Of a stretch of DNA of 64,000 bases, positions 1-9,614 are shown one piece after another. The stretch lies in NCBI RefSeq assembly GCF_000971395.1, contig NZ_BBME01000013.1:124001-188000 (forward strand), read 5' to 3'. The stretch's first letter is position 1, and every line of letters starts with the position of its first letter. The notes under the pieces were generated by a model. It was given only the letters and a program-made list of their open reading frames with translations, did not search any database and was not told the origin of the DNA. The stretch is from Demequina iriomotensis. GTDB lineage: Bacteria > Actinomycetota > Actinomycetes > Actinomycetales > Demequinaceae. The translations under genes and the position numbers were made by a program.

Positions 1-720
1 GACGGCGAGGTAGCGGCAGACCTCCTGGTAGGGGTCCTCGTCAGCCACGTCCATGCCCCGCTCGATGTCGCACAGGAACGGCACGTCGACCAGCGCCGCC
101 GCCACCGGGGTCAGGCCCGCCGCCGCGATCGCGAGGCCGCCTCCCTGGCTCGCGCCGGCCACCACGATGCGCGCCGGGTCGACGCCCGGCAGCAGGCGCG
201 TCGCGTCCACCGCGCGGACGGCGTCGGTGATGACCCTGCGGTAGTAGTACGAGTCGAAGTCGAGGATGCCTCGCGTCATGTAGCCCGGGTGCGCGGGACC
301 GGCGGCGTCACCGCCGCCCGACGCGTCGGCCGTATGGCCGCCTGATCCCCACGCGGAGCCCTGCCCGCGCGTGTCCATCACCAGGTGCGCGTAGCCGGCG
401 GCCGACCAGAACAGCCGCTCGTGGGGAAGCCCGCGCCCGCCGCCGTAGCCGTTGTACTGGACCACCACGGGCAGGTCGCCCGTGGCGCCGCGCGGCGTCA
501 ACAGCCACGCCTTGATGGGGTCGCCCCCGAAGCCGGCGAACGTCACGTCCCTCACGTCGATCGCGGCGAGGGGGTGGGCGACCGGTGCGACGTCGAGCGC
601 GAGGTCGTGCGCCCGGGCCTGCGCGAGCGTGTCCGCCCAGCGCGCGTCGAAGTCGGCGGGCTCGACCGCCGCCGACCGGTACGAGGCGAGCTCCTGCGGG
701 CCCATGTCCTGGTACGGCAT
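1..720 (-). CDS. Acetyl-xylan esterase / cephalosporin-C deacetylase family alpha/beta hydrolase (3' end beyond window)
   Basis: The minus strand is open from ATG at 720 to the left edge (240 codons, no stop reached), so the C-terminal part is outside the window. The nucleophile elbow GASQGGG and the upstream YNGYGGGRG and DTRGQG segments match the AXE1/cephalosporin-C deacetylase family, cytosolic serine esterases that remove acetyl groups from xylo-oligosaccharides or related substrates. The Asp and His of the triad would lie in the missing part. AAGGAG seven bases before the ATG supports the start. It is divergent from the AraC gene at 794. The family call is firm; the substrate is unknown. 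Confidence 0.85.
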   Translation of the reverse strand, partial: MPYQDMGPQELASYRSAAVEPADFDARWADTLAQARAHDLALDVAPVAHPLAAIDVRDVTFAGFGGDPIKAWLLTPRGATGDLPVVVQYNGYGGGRGLPHERLFWSAAGYAHLVMDTRGQGSAWGSGGHTADASGGGDAAGPAHPGYMTRGILDFDSYYYRRVITDAVRAVDATRLLPGVDPARIVVAGASQGGGLAIAAAGLTPVAAALVDVPFLCDIERGMDVADEDPYQEVCRYLAV

Positions 721-793
721 CGCATGCTCCTTCGCCGGGCGCGGCCGCCCGCCGCGCATCGCGAGCGTAGCGCGCGGTGGCAGGATCGCGGGT

Positions 794-1213
794 ATGGACC
801 TCGAGACGCTCGTCCTCATGCGGCGCGTGCGTGACCGGATCGACCGCGAGTACGCGCGGCCGCTCGACCTGGAGTCGCTCGCGCGCGGCGTCCACGTGTC
901 GAGCGGCCACCTCAGCCGCCAGTTCAGGCGCGCGTACGGCGAGACGCCCTACCAGTACCTCATGACCCGCCGCATCGAGCGTGCGATGACGCTGCTGCGA
1001 CGCGGCGACCTCACGGTCACCGAGGTGAGCCTCGCGGTCGGCTGCCAGTCGCTCGGCACGTTCAGCACGCGCTTCGCCGAGCTCGTCGGCGTGTCGCCGA
1101 GCGCGTATCGCGCCGCCGGCGCCGAGGTGCTGCCGGGCATGGCCCCGTGCATCGCGCGCCGGATCACGCGACCGGTCAGGAATCGAGAAGCGGGAGCGGC
1201 GACGGCTCCGTAG
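794..1213 (+). CDS. AraC-family transcriptional regulator, DNA-binding domain only
   Basis: A 139-residue protein made almost entirely of the AraC/XylS double helix-turn-helix (about residues 10-105): LESLARGVHVSSGHLSRQF is the first HTH region and SLGTFSTRFAELVGVSPSAY the second. It lacks an N-terminal sensor domain, as in small AraC regulators that sit next to glyoxalase-fold and DUF1801 genes. No Shine-Dalgarno sequence is clear. CAGGAT lies seven bases before the ATG, so a leaderless transcript is possible. The gene ends ten bases before the VOC gene and probably controls that pair and/or the divergent esterase (inference). Confidence 0.9.
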   Translation: MDLETLVLMRRVRDRIDREYARPLDLESLARGVHVSSGHLSRQFRRAYGETPYQYLMTRRIERAMTLLRRGDLTVTEVSLAVGCQSLGTFSTRFAELVGVSPSAYRAAGAEVLPGMAPCIARRITRPVRNREAGAATAP

Positions 1214-1216
1214 CCT
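1211..1216 (+). promoter_or_regulatory. -10 hexamer TAGCCT for a leaderless VOC transcript
   Basis: TAGCCT fits the actinobacterial TANNNT -10 element and ends seven bases before ATG 1224, so transcription would begin at or next to the start codon. It overlaps the stop codon of the AraC gene. The geometry recurs at several other genes here and favours ATG 1224 over GTG 1218. Confidence 0.5.
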
Positions 1217-1223
1217 GGTGGGC

Positions 1224-1640
1224 ATGAGCATCAGCATCCATTCGAGCTTCCTGCCTCACCTCGATCCCGAGGCGTCCCTCGCGTTCTACCGCGACGTGCT
1301 CGGCTTCGAGGTCCGCCTCGACGTCGGCCACGGCGCCATGCGCTGGATCACCGTCGGACCGGTCGGGCAGCCCGACACCGCGGTGGTACTCCACCCGCCC
1401 GCCGTGGGCCACGAGTTCAGCGACGCGGAGCGCGACATGCTGCTCGAGGTCATCGCGAAGGGCTCCTACTTCGGCATCAACCTCGCGACCGGGGACCTCG
1501 ACGGCGAGTTCGCACGCCTCGAGGCCGCGGGCGTCGACGTGGTGCAGGAGCCGATCGCCCAGGAGTACGGCGTCCGCGACGCCGCTTTCCGCGATCCCGC
1601 GGGCAACCTCATCCGCCTCCAGGAGGTCGACCATGGCTAG
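1224..1640 (+). CDS. VOC (glyoxalase/bleomycin-resistance fold) family protein
   Basis: A 138-residue single-domain protein with the paired beta-alpha-beta-beta-beta modules of the vicinal oxygen chelate superfamily. Hallmarks are LDPEASLAFYRDVLGFEV at the N-terminus and FRDPAGNLIRLQE at the C-terminus, the latter carrying the typical metal-ligand Glu. Members include glyoxalases, dioxygenases and antibiotic-binding proteins; the substrate cannot be read here. ATG 1224 was chosen because of the -10 hexamer seven bases upstream; an in-frame GTG at 1218 would add two residues. It overlaps the following DUF1801 gene by eight bases, indicating a shared transcript. Confidence 0.88.
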   Translation: MSISIHSSFLPHLDPEASLAFYRDVLGFEVRLDVGHGAMRWITVGPVGQPDTAVVLHPPAVGHEFSDAERDMLLEVIAKGSYFGINLATGDLDGEFARLEAAGVDVVQEPIAQEYGVRDAAFRDPAGNLIRLQEVDHG

Positions 1641-2061
1641 CGCATTCTCCGCCGCCGAGCGCGCCGCGATGCAGCAGCGAGCCGAGGAGCTGCGCGCGTC
1701 GAAGGGGCTCAAGGGCGCCGCACGGCTCGCCAAGGAGCTCGAGGCCTGCGTCGAGGCCATCGAGGCGCTCGACGGCGTCGACCGGGACGTCGCGGCGCGG
1801 CTGCACCTGATCGTCGCCGAGGAGGCCCCCGAGCTCGCCCCGAAGACCTGGTACGGCTTCCCCTCGTATGCGCGCGACGGCAAGGTGGTCGTGTTCTACC
1901 AGCCCGCGTCGAAGTTCGGCACGCGCTACGGCCACGTCGGCTTCAACGAGGACGCCCGCCTCGACGACGGCCCCATGTGGGCGACCGCCTTCGCGATCAT
2001 CGAGATGAACGACCAGGTGGACGATGCGCTGCGCGCCCTGGTGCGCAAGGCCGCCGGCTGA
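1633..2061 (+). CDS. DUF1801 domain protein
   Basis: A 142-residue soluble protein. The segment APELAPKTWYGFPSYARDGK followed by VVFYQPASKFGTRYGHVGF is characteristic of the DUF1801 (YdhG-like) fold, about residues 40-130. Its biochemical role is not established. It overlaps the VOC gene by eight bases and is probably translated with it. This AraC-VOC-DUF1801 trio looks like a small stress or detoxification cassette (inference from neighbourhood only). The gene is convergent with rsmB, whose stop codon begins at the next base. Confidence 0.85.
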   Translation: MASAFSAAERAAMQQRAEELRASKGLKGAARLAKELEACVEAIEALDGVDRDVAARLHLIVAEEAPELAPKTWYGFPSYARDGKVVVFYQPASKFGTRYGHVGFNEDARLDDGPMWATAFAIIEMNDQVDDALRALVRKAAG

Positions 2062-3408
2062 TCAGGCCGCGGGCTTCTCCAGCAGCGCGAGGAACATCGC
2101 GTCCGTGCCGTGGACGTGGGTCCACAGCTGGACGTGCGGGCCGGGGCCCCACAGCCGTGCTGCGGTGCCGGTGACGGCCGCGACCGCCTCGCGCGCGTCG
2201 AGCTGACGCAGGCTCGAGCCCGCGACGATCTCGCGGGTCTCCGCGACCACGGGCGAGCACGTGATGTAGGCGAGCAGCCCGCCGGGAGCGAGCAGCCGCT
2301 CGGCGTTGGCCAGGAGCGCCCGCTGCAGCTCGATCAGATGGGGGAGGTCCTCGGGCTGGCGGCGCCACCGGGACTCGGGCCGGCGCCGCAGGGCGCCCAG
2401 CCCGGAGCATGGGGCGTCGAGGACGATGCGGTCGTACGCCCCGTCCTCGCCCCACGTGGTCCCGTCGCCGGTATGCACCGTCACCACGCCCTCGGGCACG
2501 GCGCGCGTGGACCGACGGACCAGGTCGGCACGATGCGGGTGCAGCTCCACGGCGTCGAGGGTCGCCGCGCCGTCGGCGGCGAGGGCGCCCAACAGCGCGG
2601 CCTTGCCCCCAGGACCGGAGCACAGGTCGAGCCACCGTTCGCCCGGCTCCACGGGTTGGGCGGCGACGAGCGCGGCGGCGACCACCTGGCTGCCTTCGTC
2701 CTGCACCGCAGCGGTCGCCTCGGCGACGGACTCGAGGTCGCCGGGCCGCCCGCCCGGCAGCACGACGGCGTAGGGCGAGTACTCGCCCGCCTCTCCCCCG
2801 GCCTGCTGGATGAGCGCCTCGCGGTCGATGAGCCCCGGACGCGCGACGAGCGTCACCCTGGCCGGGGAGTTGTCGGACTCGAGCAGCGGCACCACCTCGC
2901 CCGCGCGGCCGTCCTCGGCCAGCGCGCGTTCGAGCTCCGCGACCACCCACGCGGGGTGGGAGTGCCGCGTCGCGATCGCGCCGCGCGAGTCGCCCGGCGC
3001 GACGATCGCGAACCACGCCTCGGCATCGCGCTCCGTCACGCGGCGCATGATGGCGTTCGCGAACTTCGACGCGCCGACGCCGCGCTCGCGACGGACCTGG
3101 TCCACGGTCTCGTTGACGGCGGCATGCGCGGGCACGCGCATCGCGAGGGCCTGGTGCGTGCCCAGCCACAGCGCGACCCTCACCTCGGCATCGAGGTCGC
3201 GCGCGTCGCGGCCGGCCGCCTTGCCGATGATCGCGTCGTAGAGCCCGCGCATCCGCAAGGCGCCGTAGGCGAGCTCCGTGGTGAAGCCCGCATCCCGACC
3301 GTGCAGCCCCGCCTTCTCGAGCAGCGACGGCAGCAGGAGGTTCGCGTAGGCGCCCTCGGTCGAGACCGCCATGACGCAGTCGTAGGCGACGTCGCGCGCG
3401 GTGCTCAT
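2062..3408 (-). CDS. rsmB: 16S rRNA m5C967 methyltransferase RsmB-like (NusB-fold N-terminus)
   Basis: A 448-residue protein with an N-terminal NusB-like RNA-binding domain (about 1-140) and a C-terminal SAM-dependent RNA m5C methyltransferase domain. Visible motifs are SAM-binding LDLCSGPGGKA, motif IV DAPCSGLGALRRRPE and motif VI YITCSP; the two Cys (DAPC and TCS) are the product-release and catalytic cysteines of the NOL1/NOP2/Sun family. The start codon overlaps the fmt stop by four bases (ATGA). It is the last gene of the long minus-strand run and follows fmt as in many bacteria. Confidence 0.95.
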   Translation of the reverse strand: MSTARDVAYDCVMAVSTEGAYANLLLPSLLEKAGLHGRDAGFTTELAYGALRMRGLYDAIIGKAAGRDARDLDAEVRVALWLGTHQALAMRVPAHAAVNETVDQVRRERGVGASKFANAIMRRVTERDAEAWFAIVAPGDSRGAIATRHSHPAWVVAELERALAEDGRAGEVVPLLESDNSPARVTLVARPGLIDREALIQQAGGEAGEYSPYAVVLPGGRPGDLESVAEATAAVQDEGSQVVAAALVAAQPVEPGERWLDLCSGPGGKAALLGALAADGAATLDAVELHPHRADLVRRSTRAVPEGVVTVHTGDGTTWGEDGAYDRIVLDAPCSGLGALRRRPESRWRRQPEDLPHLIELQRALLANAERLLAPGGLLAYITCSPVVAETREIVAGSSLRQLDAREAVAAVTGTAARLWGPGPHVQLWTHVHGTDAMFLALLEKPAA

Positions 3409-4340
3409 GCCTCTCCCAGCTGGGCGCCCTCGCCCAGGCGCGCGCCCCGCCACCAGGCGGCCGCGTCCATCGGCTTCTTGCCCGCGGGCGCGATCCAGCC
3501 GAGCGCGACCGGGTCGGTGCCCGTGCCCACGAGGACCTCGCCGGCCTCCTCGCGCAGCTGACCCGGCACCGTGCCGGCGCGCTGCGGTCGGGGCGACACG
3601 GGTCCCAGCTTCGCCACGCTGCCGTCGGGCATCGTCGTCCACGCCCCGGGCGCGGGCGTGCAGCCCCGGATCCGCCGGTCGACGAGGTGCGCCGCGAGCT
3701 CCCAGCGCACATAGGCGTCGTCCCGGCTGAGCTTCTCGGCGTAGCTGACGTCGTCGGTGCTCTGCGCGGACGGGCGGGCGACCCCCGAGTCCAGCGCCTC
3801 GAGCGACTGCACCATGAGCGGCGCGCCCAGGTGCGCGAGACGCTCGAGCAGGTCGCCCGCGGTGTCGGTCGCGCGGATGCGCTCGGTCAACGTGCCGATG
3901 ACGGGGCCGGTGTCGAGGCCCCTCTCGATCACGAAGGTGGACGCGCCCGTGACCTCGTCGCCCGCCATGATCGCGCGCTGCACGGGCGCCGCGCCGCGCC
4001 ACGTGGGCAGGACCGAGAAGTGCAGGTTGACCCACGCGAGCCGCACCGCCTCGAGCAGCCGCGGGCGCAGGATCTGCCCGTAGGCGACCACCGCGGCGGC
4101 ATCGACCTCGAGGTCCCGCACCCGGGCGACCACCTCGGGCGCCGACGCCTTCTCGGGCGTCCACACGTCGAGGCCGCGCTCGAGCGCGTACGCCTTCACG
4201 GGCGACGGGTGCAGGGTCCGGCCCCGCTTGCCGGGCGCGTCGGGCTGGGTCATCACGGCCACGATGTCGTGGCCCGCGCCCTCCAGGGCGGCCAGCGTCG
4301 GGACGGCGATCTCGGGCGTTCCGGCGAAGATCAGGCGCAT
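3405..4340 (-). CDS. fmt: Methionyl-tRNA formyltransferase
   Basis: A 311-residue enzyme that formylates initiator Met-tRNA with 10-formyl-THF. The N-terminal Rossmann domain starts MRLIFAGTPEIAVPTL. The signature NLHFSVLPTWRGAAPVQ carries catalytic Asn and His, with the catalytic Asp in the later GLDTGPVI region. The C-terminal tRNA-binding domain begins near residue 205. A TAGACT -10 hexamer ends six bases before the ATG, so fmt can be transcribed from its own leaderless promoter as well as from upstream. Confidence 0.97.
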   Translation of the reverse strand: MRLIFAGTPEIAVPTLAALEGAGHDIVAVMTQPDAPGKRGRTLHPSPVKAYALERGLDVWTPEKASAPEVVARVRDLEVDAAAVVAYGQILRPRLLEAVRLAWVNLHFSVLPTWRGAAPVQRAIMAGDEVTGASTFVIERGLDTGPVIGTLTERIRATDTAGDLLERLAHLGAPLMVQSLEALDSGVARPSAQSTDDVSYAEKLSRDDAYVRWELAAHLVDRRIRGCTPAPGAWTTMPDGSVAKLGPVSPRPQRAGTVPGQLREEAGEVLVGTGTDPVALGWIAPAGKKPMDAAAWWRGARLGEGAQLGEA

Positions 4341-4346
4341 CGGACC

Positions 4347-4352
4347 AGTCTA
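4347..4352 (-). promoter_or_regulatory. -10 hexamer TAGACT for leaderless fmt
   Basis: On the minus strand TAGACT is followed by six bases and then the fmt ATG at 4340. It lies in the 22-base gap between priA and fmt. The hexamer matches TANNNT, and its distance predicts a start of transcription at the ATG itself. Confidence 0.5.
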
Positions 4353-4362
4353 GGGTCCGCCG

Positions 4363-6384
4363 TCAGGACACCGGGTCGAGCGGGGCGTCCACGCGCATCC
4401 TCAGCTCGCCGTCGCCGGCCTTCGAGAACGCCTGCTGACGCCGGCGCAGCACGTCGACGACGCCCTGCGTGGCACGGCGGGTGACGAGCAGGCTCACCCC
4501 GCCCTTCGCCGGGACGATCGCGACGTCGCGATGGCGCTCGAGGCGCTCGCCCTCGAGCGTCTCCGAGAGCGCCAGCGTGATCACGGGTCGCTCGCCCCAC
4601 AGCCGGATCGCGCGCCGGGAGGGCGGGAGCGCGAGGTCCGCGCGCTCGGCGTACGCGTCCCACGCGGCGTCGCCCGCGCTCCAGCCCACCAGGGCCTCGC
4701 GCACGGCGGGTGGGAGCTCGCCGACCGCGATGACCTCGCCGCCGTCGCCACGCGGCCGCGCGAGCGCGGCGACCGTGAGCCACCAGCGCATGGCCTGCAG
4801 CTCGGCTCCGAGCCCGCCGCCCGCGGGCACCTCTGCGCCCACGATGACGATGCACGCGTACCCGCCGTCGACGGCGGGTAGCGCGGCGGGGGTCGCCACG
4901 ACGAAGCCCGCGGACACCTCGCCGTCCGGCACGGTGCCGACCGCGCCCGCGGAGAGGGTCACCGGGACTCCCCCGGCCATGGCCCTCATCTGCTCGGCGA
5001 TGCGCTCCACGCCCTGGCGCAGCTGCTTGGTCGCCGCGCCGTTGCACTCCGCGCAGTGCCAATCCGGATGCTGCGCACCGCACTCGCCGCACTGCAGCGG
5101 CGCGGTCGCGGACTCGCGTCTCAGGGGTCCGCCGCACGCCGTGCAGGCCGCCCATTCGCCGCAGCGCGCGCACGCGGTCGCTCGCACATACCCCGCTCGC
5201 GGGACCACCACGCCCACCGGTCCCCGCTCGAGCGCGGCGCGGGCGCGGCGCCACACCGAGCCCGGCATCCAGTGCCAGCCGGTGGCGCCTTCGGTCTCGC
5301 GGCGCGCATCGTCGACCGGCGTGACCAGCGGCGTCGCCGTCCTCACGTCCGCGCGGGGCACGCCCGCGCGCTCGGCCCAGCCGTGCGCGACCAGCGACAT
5401 CGCCTCGACGCTCGGGGCGTAGGAGGCGAGCAGCACGCCCGCGCCCGCCTCGTCCGCGCGCATGGCCACCAGGGTGCGCGCATGCGGGTACGGAGCGTGC
5501 GGCTCCTCGTAGACGCTCGAGGACTCGTCCCACATCACCACCAGGCCGAGCCCCGGCACCGGCTGGAGCGCGGCGGGCCGCGTGCCGAGCACGATGCGCG
5601 CGTGGCCCTGGAGCGCCGCGAGGTAGGAGCCGAAGCGCACGGCGGCACCGTCCTCCGCGTGCAGCACGGTGAAGTGGCCGCCGCTGCGCGCGGTCCACCG
5701 CGCGAGCCCCGCACGGGTGAGCGCGGCCGAGGCTGCGGCGAGCGCGCGCGCGTCCGGCAGGATCACCAGCGCGGTGAGGCCGCGCGCGGCGACCTCGGCC
5801 GCGGGGGCGAGCAGCGCCTCGACGGGCAGCCCGTGCCGCCTGCTCGGATCCGGGACCGCCTCCCACACCACCCGGGCGCCTCCCGCGACGGCGTCCGCGG
5901 GAAGCGACACCGCCGCGGCGAAGGGAGCGAGGGTCGCCGCCGCCTCGCGGTAGGACGGCGCGTCATGCTCGACGGTGCCCCAGTCCCGCTTCTCGACGGA
6001 GGCGACCCGCGGCGGCGCCATGAGCCGCAGCACGTCCCACAGCGCGCCGCCGTAGCGGCGGGCGACCTGCTCGGCGAACGCGATCGACGCCGGCGTGTAG
6101 GACGGCAGCGCCGACGACGAGCGGATCTCGAGGAGCCGGCCCTCGAAGCCGCTGCCCTCGCCGAGCCCGATCACCACCCCGTCGAGCAGCCGCCCGCTGA
6201 AGCGCACCCGGACGCGCGATCCCACCCGGACCACGTCCCGGAGCGTGTCGGGCACCGCGTAGTCGAAGGGCCTGTCGAGGTGCGGCAGGTCGCTATCGAC
6301 GCACACGTGCGCGACAGTGCGGGGCAGCAGCGCGGCTATCGCGCGGCGCTCGCGAGATCGCCGGCGCGGTCCGTCCTCTCCCAC
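4363..6384 (-). CDS. priA: Actinobacterial PriA-like primosome protein, helicase motifs lost
   Basis: A 673-residue protein with the PriA 3'-DNA-binding domain at the N-terminus ([13 protein letters not shown]) and the zinc region [15 protein letters not shown]...CGECGAQ...HCAECNG (eight cysteines, about residues 395-440). The helicase core is degenerate: no GxTGSGKT Walker A, and the DEEH box is replaced by MWDESS. Actinobacterial PriA proteins are known for this loss, so a structural role in replication restart rather than ATP-driven unwinding is likely. The GTG start at 6384 overlaps metK by 49 bases; a shorter start at the GTG just before [10 protein letters not shown] is possible. Confidence 0.88.
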   Translation of the reverse strand: MGEDGPRRRSRERRAIAALLPRTVAHVCVDSDLPHLDRPFDYAVPDTLRDVVRVGSRVRVRFSGRLLDGVVIGLGEGSGFEGRLLEIRSSSALPSYTPASIAFAEQVARRYGGALWDVLRLMAPPRVASVEKRDWGTVEHDAPSYREAAATLAPFAAAVSLPADAVAGGARVVWEAVPDPSRRHGLPVEALLAPAAEVAARGLTALVILPDARALAAASAALTRAGLARWTARSGGHFTVLHAEDGAAVRFGSYLAALQGHARIVLGTRPAALQPVPGLGLVVMWDESSSVYEEPHAPYPHARTLVAMRADEAGAGVLLASYAPSVEAMSLVAHGWAERAGVPRADVRTATPLVTPVDDARRETEGATGWHWMPGSVWRRARAALERGPVGVVVPRAGYVRATACARCGEWAACTACGGPLRRESATAPLQCGECGAQHPDWHCAECNGAATKQLRQGVERIAEQMRAMAGGVPVTLSAGAVGTVPDGEVSAGFVVATPAALPAVDGGYACIVIVGAEVPAGGGLGAELQAMRWWLTVAALARPRGDGGEVIAVGELPPAVREALVGWSAGDAAWDAYAERADLALPPSRRAIRLWGERPVITLALSETLEGERLERHRDVAIVPAKGGVSLLVTRRATQGVVDVLRRRQQAFSKAGDGELRMRVDAPLDPVS

Positions 6385-7505
6385 GTGAAGTCGGGGAGCT
6401 CGCGGCCGAAGTGGCCGTAGGCGGCCGTGGGCAGGTAGATGGGGCGACGCAGGTCCAGCGCGTCGATGATCGCGCCCGGGCGGAGGTCGAAGACCTCGCG
6501 GATGGCGTCGACGATGATGTCCTCGGCCACCGTGGCGGTCCCGAAGGTCTCGACGTACAGGCCCACGGGGTGCGCCGTGCCGATCGCGTAGGCGACCTGG
6601 ACCTCGCAGCGCGCGGCGAACCCGGCGGCCACCACGTTCTTGGCCACCCAGCGCATCGCGTACGCGGCCGACCGGTCGACCTTGGACGGGTCCTTGCCCG
6701 AGAACGCACCGCCGCCGTGGCGGGCCATGCCGCCGTACGTGTCGACGATGATCTTGCGGCCCGTCAGGCCGGCGTCACCCTTGGGCCCGCCGATCTCGAA
6801 GCGGCCCGTGGGGTTGATGAGGGAACGATGCGCGGAGGCGTCGAGCGCGTAGCGGGCGAGCACCGGCGCGATCACCAGCTCCTCGACCGCGGCGCGAAGA
6901 TCATCCGTCGCGATGCGCTCGGCGTGCTGCGTCGAGACCACGACGGTGTCGACGCTCACCGCGCGGTCGCCGTCGTACCCGACGGTCACCTGGGCCTTGC
7001 CGTCGGGGCGCAGGCCGTCGACCTCGCCGGAGCGGCGCACCTCGGCCAGCCGGGCCGTGAGGGCGTGCGCCATGTGGATCGGCAACGGCATGAGCTCAGG
7101 CGTGTCGGTGCACGCATAGCCGAACATCAGGCCCTGGTCGCCCGCGCCGAGCTCCTGGGCGTCCGAGTCGGTGGCGTTGCCGACGCCCATCCAGATGTCG
7201 GGCGACTGCTCGCCGATCGAGACGGACACGCCGCACGAGTCCCCGTCGAAGCCGGCATGGGACGACGTGTAGCCGATCCGGTTCACCACCGCGCGGATGG
7301 TGCCCGGGATGTCAACGTACGCCTCGGTGCTCACCTCGCCGGCGACGTGCACGAGCCCTGTGGTCACCATGGTCTCGACTGCGACGCGGGAGGCGGGGTC
7401 CTGACGCAGCATCTCGTCGAGGATCGCGTCGGACACCTGGTCGCAGATCTTGTCGGGGTGCCCTTCGGTCACCGACTCGGACGTGAACAGGCGGAGGGAG
7501 GTCAT
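6336..7505 (-). CDS. metK: S-adenosylmethionine synthetase
   Basis: A 389-residue enzyme making SAM from methionine and ATP. It shows the N-terminal ATP/methionine site [17 protein letters not shown], the hexapeptide-type [12 protein letters not shown], and the P-loop-like [19 protein letters not shown]. The length is usual for the family. ATG 7505 ([19 protein letters not shown]) is the conserved start; a TAGGCT -10 hexamer sits seven bases before it, predicting a leaderless transcript. It follows coaBC by ten bases and overlaps priA at its 3' end. No SAM riboswitch is possible in so short a leader. Confidence 0.97.
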   Translation of the reverse strand: MTSLRLFTSESVTEGHPDKICDQVSDAILDEMLRQDPASRVAVETMVTTGLVHVAGEVSTEAYVDIPGTIRAVVNRIGYTSSHAGFDGDSCGVSVSIGEQSPDIWMGVGNATDSDAQELGAGDQGLMFGYACTDTPELMPLPIHMAHALTARLAEVRRSGEVDGLRPDGKAQVTVGYDGDRAVSVDTVVVSTQHAERIATDDLRAAVEELVIAPVLARYALDASAHRSLINPTGRFEIGGPKGDAGLTGRKIIVDTYGGMARHGGGAFSGKDPSKVDRSAAYAMRWVAKNVVAAGFAARCEVQVAYAIGTAHPVGLYVETFGTATVAEDIIVDAIREVFDLRPGAIIDALDLRRPIYLPTAAYGHFGRELPDFTWERTDRAGDLASAAR

Positions 7506-7512
7506 GGCGGTC

Positions 7513-7518
7513 AGCCTA
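7513..7518 (-). promoter_or_regulatory. -10 hexamer TAGGCT for leaderless metK, overlapping the coaBC stop
   Basis: TAGGCT on the minus strand contains the TAG stop codon of coaBC and is followed by seven bases and the metK ATG. metK could thus be transcribed independently of the upstream genes. Confidence 0.5.
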
Positions 7519-8739
7519 GTGGCGACCGCCGACAACGGCGTCGAGCACCGCATGCGCCACCGCGAGCTTGGTGCCCGCGCCACGTGCGACCTCGTCGCCC
7601 GCGGCGTCGAGCATCGTCACCCGGTTGGGCACGTCGCCGAAGCCGCGCCCCTCCCCCACCGGGTTGAACACGAGCAGGTGCGCGCCCTTGCGCCGCGCCT
7701 TGGCCCGCGCGTGCTCGAGCGCCGACGCCGCATCGTCCCCCGTCTCGGCGGCGAAGCCGACGACGGTGCGGCCGGGCACGGCCTCCTCGACCAGCGCGCG
7801 CAGGACGTCCTCGGTCTCGACGAGCTCGAGCGAGAGCGCGCCCGTGCCGTCCTTCTTGATCTTGGTCGCCGCGACCTCGCGCGGGCGGAAGTCGGCGACG
7901 GCGGCGGCCATGACGACCACGTCGGCGTCGGCGGCGGCGGCACGCACCGCATCGGCCAGCTGCGCGCTGGTCTCGACGTCGACGCGCGCGATGCCCTCGC
8001 CGAGCGGCAGCGCGACGTTCGCCGCGATCACCGCGACGTCGGCGCCCCGCTCGCGTGCGGCCTCCGCGAGGGCGAAGCCCTGGTGGCCGGAGGACCGGTT
8101 TCCGAGGAAGCGCACGGCGTCGATGGGCTCGCGCGTCCCGCCCGCCGAGATGACGATGCGCAGCCCGACGAGGTCGCCCCAGGGGACGGACGATGCGCCG
8201 GGCGGCAACGGCCCGCCGTCCACGACCGCGTAGGCGGCGGCGACGATGTCCTCGGGCTCGGGAAGGCGTCCCGGGCCGCTGTCGGGGCCGGTGAGCCGGC
8301 CGACCGCGGGCTCGATGACCGTGATGCCACGCTCGCGGAGCGTGGCCACGTTGGCCTGCGTCGACGCCTTCTCCCACATCTCGGTGTGCATCGCGGGCGC
8401 GACGACCACCGGCGCGCGCGTCGCGAGCAGGGCGTTGCCCAGGAGGTCGCGCGCCTCGCCGTGGGCGAGCTGCCCGAGGAAGTCGGCGGTCGCGGGGGCG
8501 ACCAGCACCAGGTCCGCCTGCTGGCCGAGCCTCACGTGCTCGACCGCGGGGACGTTGTCGAACGTGTCCGCCGTGGCGGGGAGGCCCGAGAGCGCCTCCC
8601 ACGTCGCGCGCCCCACGAACTGCAGCGAAGCAGCCGTGGGGACCACGCGGACGGTGTGACCGTCCTCCTTGAGACGCCGCAGCACGATGGCGGCCTTGTA
8701 CGCCGCCACCCCGCCGGTGACGCCCAGGAGGACGCGCAC
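7516..8739 (-). CDS. coaBC: Bifunctional phosphopantothenoylcysteine decarboxylase / phosphopantothenate-cysteine ligase
   Basis: A 407-residue coenzyme A biosynthesis fusion. The N-terminal CoaC flavoprotein half shows [36 protein letters not shown] and [15 protein letters not shown]. The C-terminal CoaB half starts near residue 190 with [20 protein letters not shown] and contains the ATKIKK substrate-lysine motif. The GTG at 8739 gives the family-typical N-terminus [10 protein letters not shown]. It lies eight bases downstream of rpoZ in the gmk-rpoZ-coaBC-metK order common to actinobacteria. Confidence 0.96.
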   Translation of the reverse strand: MRVLLGVTGGVAAYKAAIVLRRLKEDGHTVRVVPTAASLQFVGRATWEALSGLPATADTFDNVPAVEHVRLGQQADLVLVAPATADFLGQLAHGEARDLLGNALLATRAPVVVAPAMHTEMWEKASTQANVATLRERGITVIEPAVGRLTGPDSGPGRLPEPEDIVAAAYAVVDGGPLPPGASSVPWGDLVGLRIVISAGGTREPIDAVRFLGNRSSGHQGFALAEAARERGADVAVIAANVALPLGEGIARVDVETSAQLADAVRAAAADADVVVMAAAVADFRPREVAATKIKKDGTGALSLELVETEDVLRALVEEAVPGRTVVGFAAETGDDAASALEHARAKARRKGAHLLVFNPVGEGRGFGDVPNRVTMLDAAGDEVARGAGTKLAVAHAVLDAVVGGRH

Positions 8740-8747
8740 GGGTGGTG

Positions 8748-9020
8748 CTACTGCTGCTCGCCGGAGTCGCCGAGCTCGAGGAGCCCGCCGTGGTTGACCT
8801 CGCGCAGCGCGACCGACAGCGGCTTGTCGGTGGTGTCGGCCTCGACGAGCGGGCCCACGTTCTCGAAGTGGCCCTCGCCGAGAGCCTCGTAGTACGAGTT
8901 GATCTGGCGGGCGCGCTTGGACGCGTAGATCACCAGCGCGTACTTCGAGTCCACCTTCTCGAGCAGCTCGTCGATGGGCGGGTTGGTGATCCCGATGGGG
9001 TTGGCGACGGTTCCGGCCAC
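8748..9020 (-). CDS. rpoZ: RNA polymerase omega subunit
   Basis: A 90-residue protein matching actinobacterial omega: [20 protein letters not shown] at the N-terminus, then [12 protein letters not shown], the strongly conserved segment that contacts beta-prime. It assists assembly of core RNA polymerase. The GTG start at 9020 is preceded by GAGGAG. It lies between gmk and coaBC, the standard neighbourhood. Just upstream is an AT-rich stretch (CTTTTTGTC on the minus strand) that could hold a weak promoter or gmk transcript end. Confidence 0.96.
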   Translation of the reverse strand: MAGTVANPIGITNPPIDELLEKVDSKYALVIYASKRARQINSYYEALGEGHFENVGPLVEADTTDKPLSVALREVNHGGLLELGDSGEQQ

Positions 9021-9059
9021 GATTCACTCCTCAGTTCTGACAAAAAGACTCCCGGCATT

Positions 9060-9614
9060 CTACCCGGTCCCACGCACCACCGACAGGAGCTCCGCCGCGG
9101 CGCGCTCGACGGTGTCGTTGACGATCACCTGGTCGAACTCCGACACGGCCGCCATCTCGTCCCGCGCGGTCGCGAGGCGCCGCTCGCGCTCCTCCTCGCC
9201 CTCGGTGCCGCGGCCGACGAGCCGGTTGACCAACTCCTCCCACGACGGCGGCGAGAGGAACACGAAGTGCGCGTCCGGCATGGTCCGCTTGACCTGGCGG
9301 GCGCCCTGCAGGTCGATCTCGAGCAGGACCGGCTCGCCCTCCGCGAGGCGGGCGTCCACCGGTCCGCGCAACGTGCCGTAGCTGTTCTGCCCGTGCACGA
9401 TCGCGTGCTCGAGGAACTCCCCCGCCGCGACGCGGCCGTCGAAGTCCTCGTGCGAGATGAAGTGGTAGTGGACGCCGTCCACCTCGCCCGGGCGCGGGTC
9501 TCGCGTGGTGGCGGAGACGGAGATGTAGACCTCGGGTGCCATGTCGCGCAACGCGCGCACGACGGTGCCCTTGCCGACCGCCGTCGGGCCGGCAAGGACG
9601 ACGAGTCGACTCAT
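9060..9614 (-). CDS. gmk: Guanylate kinase
   Basis: A 184-residue enzyme phosphorylating GMP to GDP. It shows the Walker [14 protein letters not shown], the GMP-binding [19 protein letters not shown] and the lid/core [11 protein letters not shown]. The ATG at 9614 overlaps the mihF stop by four bases (ATGA), giving the typical compact N-terminus [16 protein letters not shown]. Its place after pyrF-mihF and before rpoZ is the classic actinobacterial order. Confidence 0.97.
   Translation of the reverse strand: MSRLVVLAGPTAVGKGTVVRALRDMAPEVYISVSATTRDPRPGEVDGVHYHFISHEDFDGRVAAGEFLEHAIVHGQNSYGTLRGPVDARLAEGEPVLLEIDLQGARQVKRTMPDAHFVFLSPPSWEELVNRLVGRGTEGEEERERRLATARDEMAAVSEFDQVIVNDTVERAAAELLSVVRGTG

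Noticed and set aside
308..1237. Long minus-strand reading frame across the esterase and AraC genes
   Set aside because: It is Arg/Ala-rich, antisense or out of frame to genes with clear family motifs, and typical of shadow frames in GC-rich DNA.
5056..6420. 454-codon plus-strand frame opposite priA and the metK end
   Set aside because: Composition is His/Arg/Ala-rich with no domain, and it lies wholly antisense to the conserved PriA coding sequence.
7506..7515. SAM riboswitch before metK
   Set aside because: Only ten bases separate coaBC and metK and the transcript appears leaderless.
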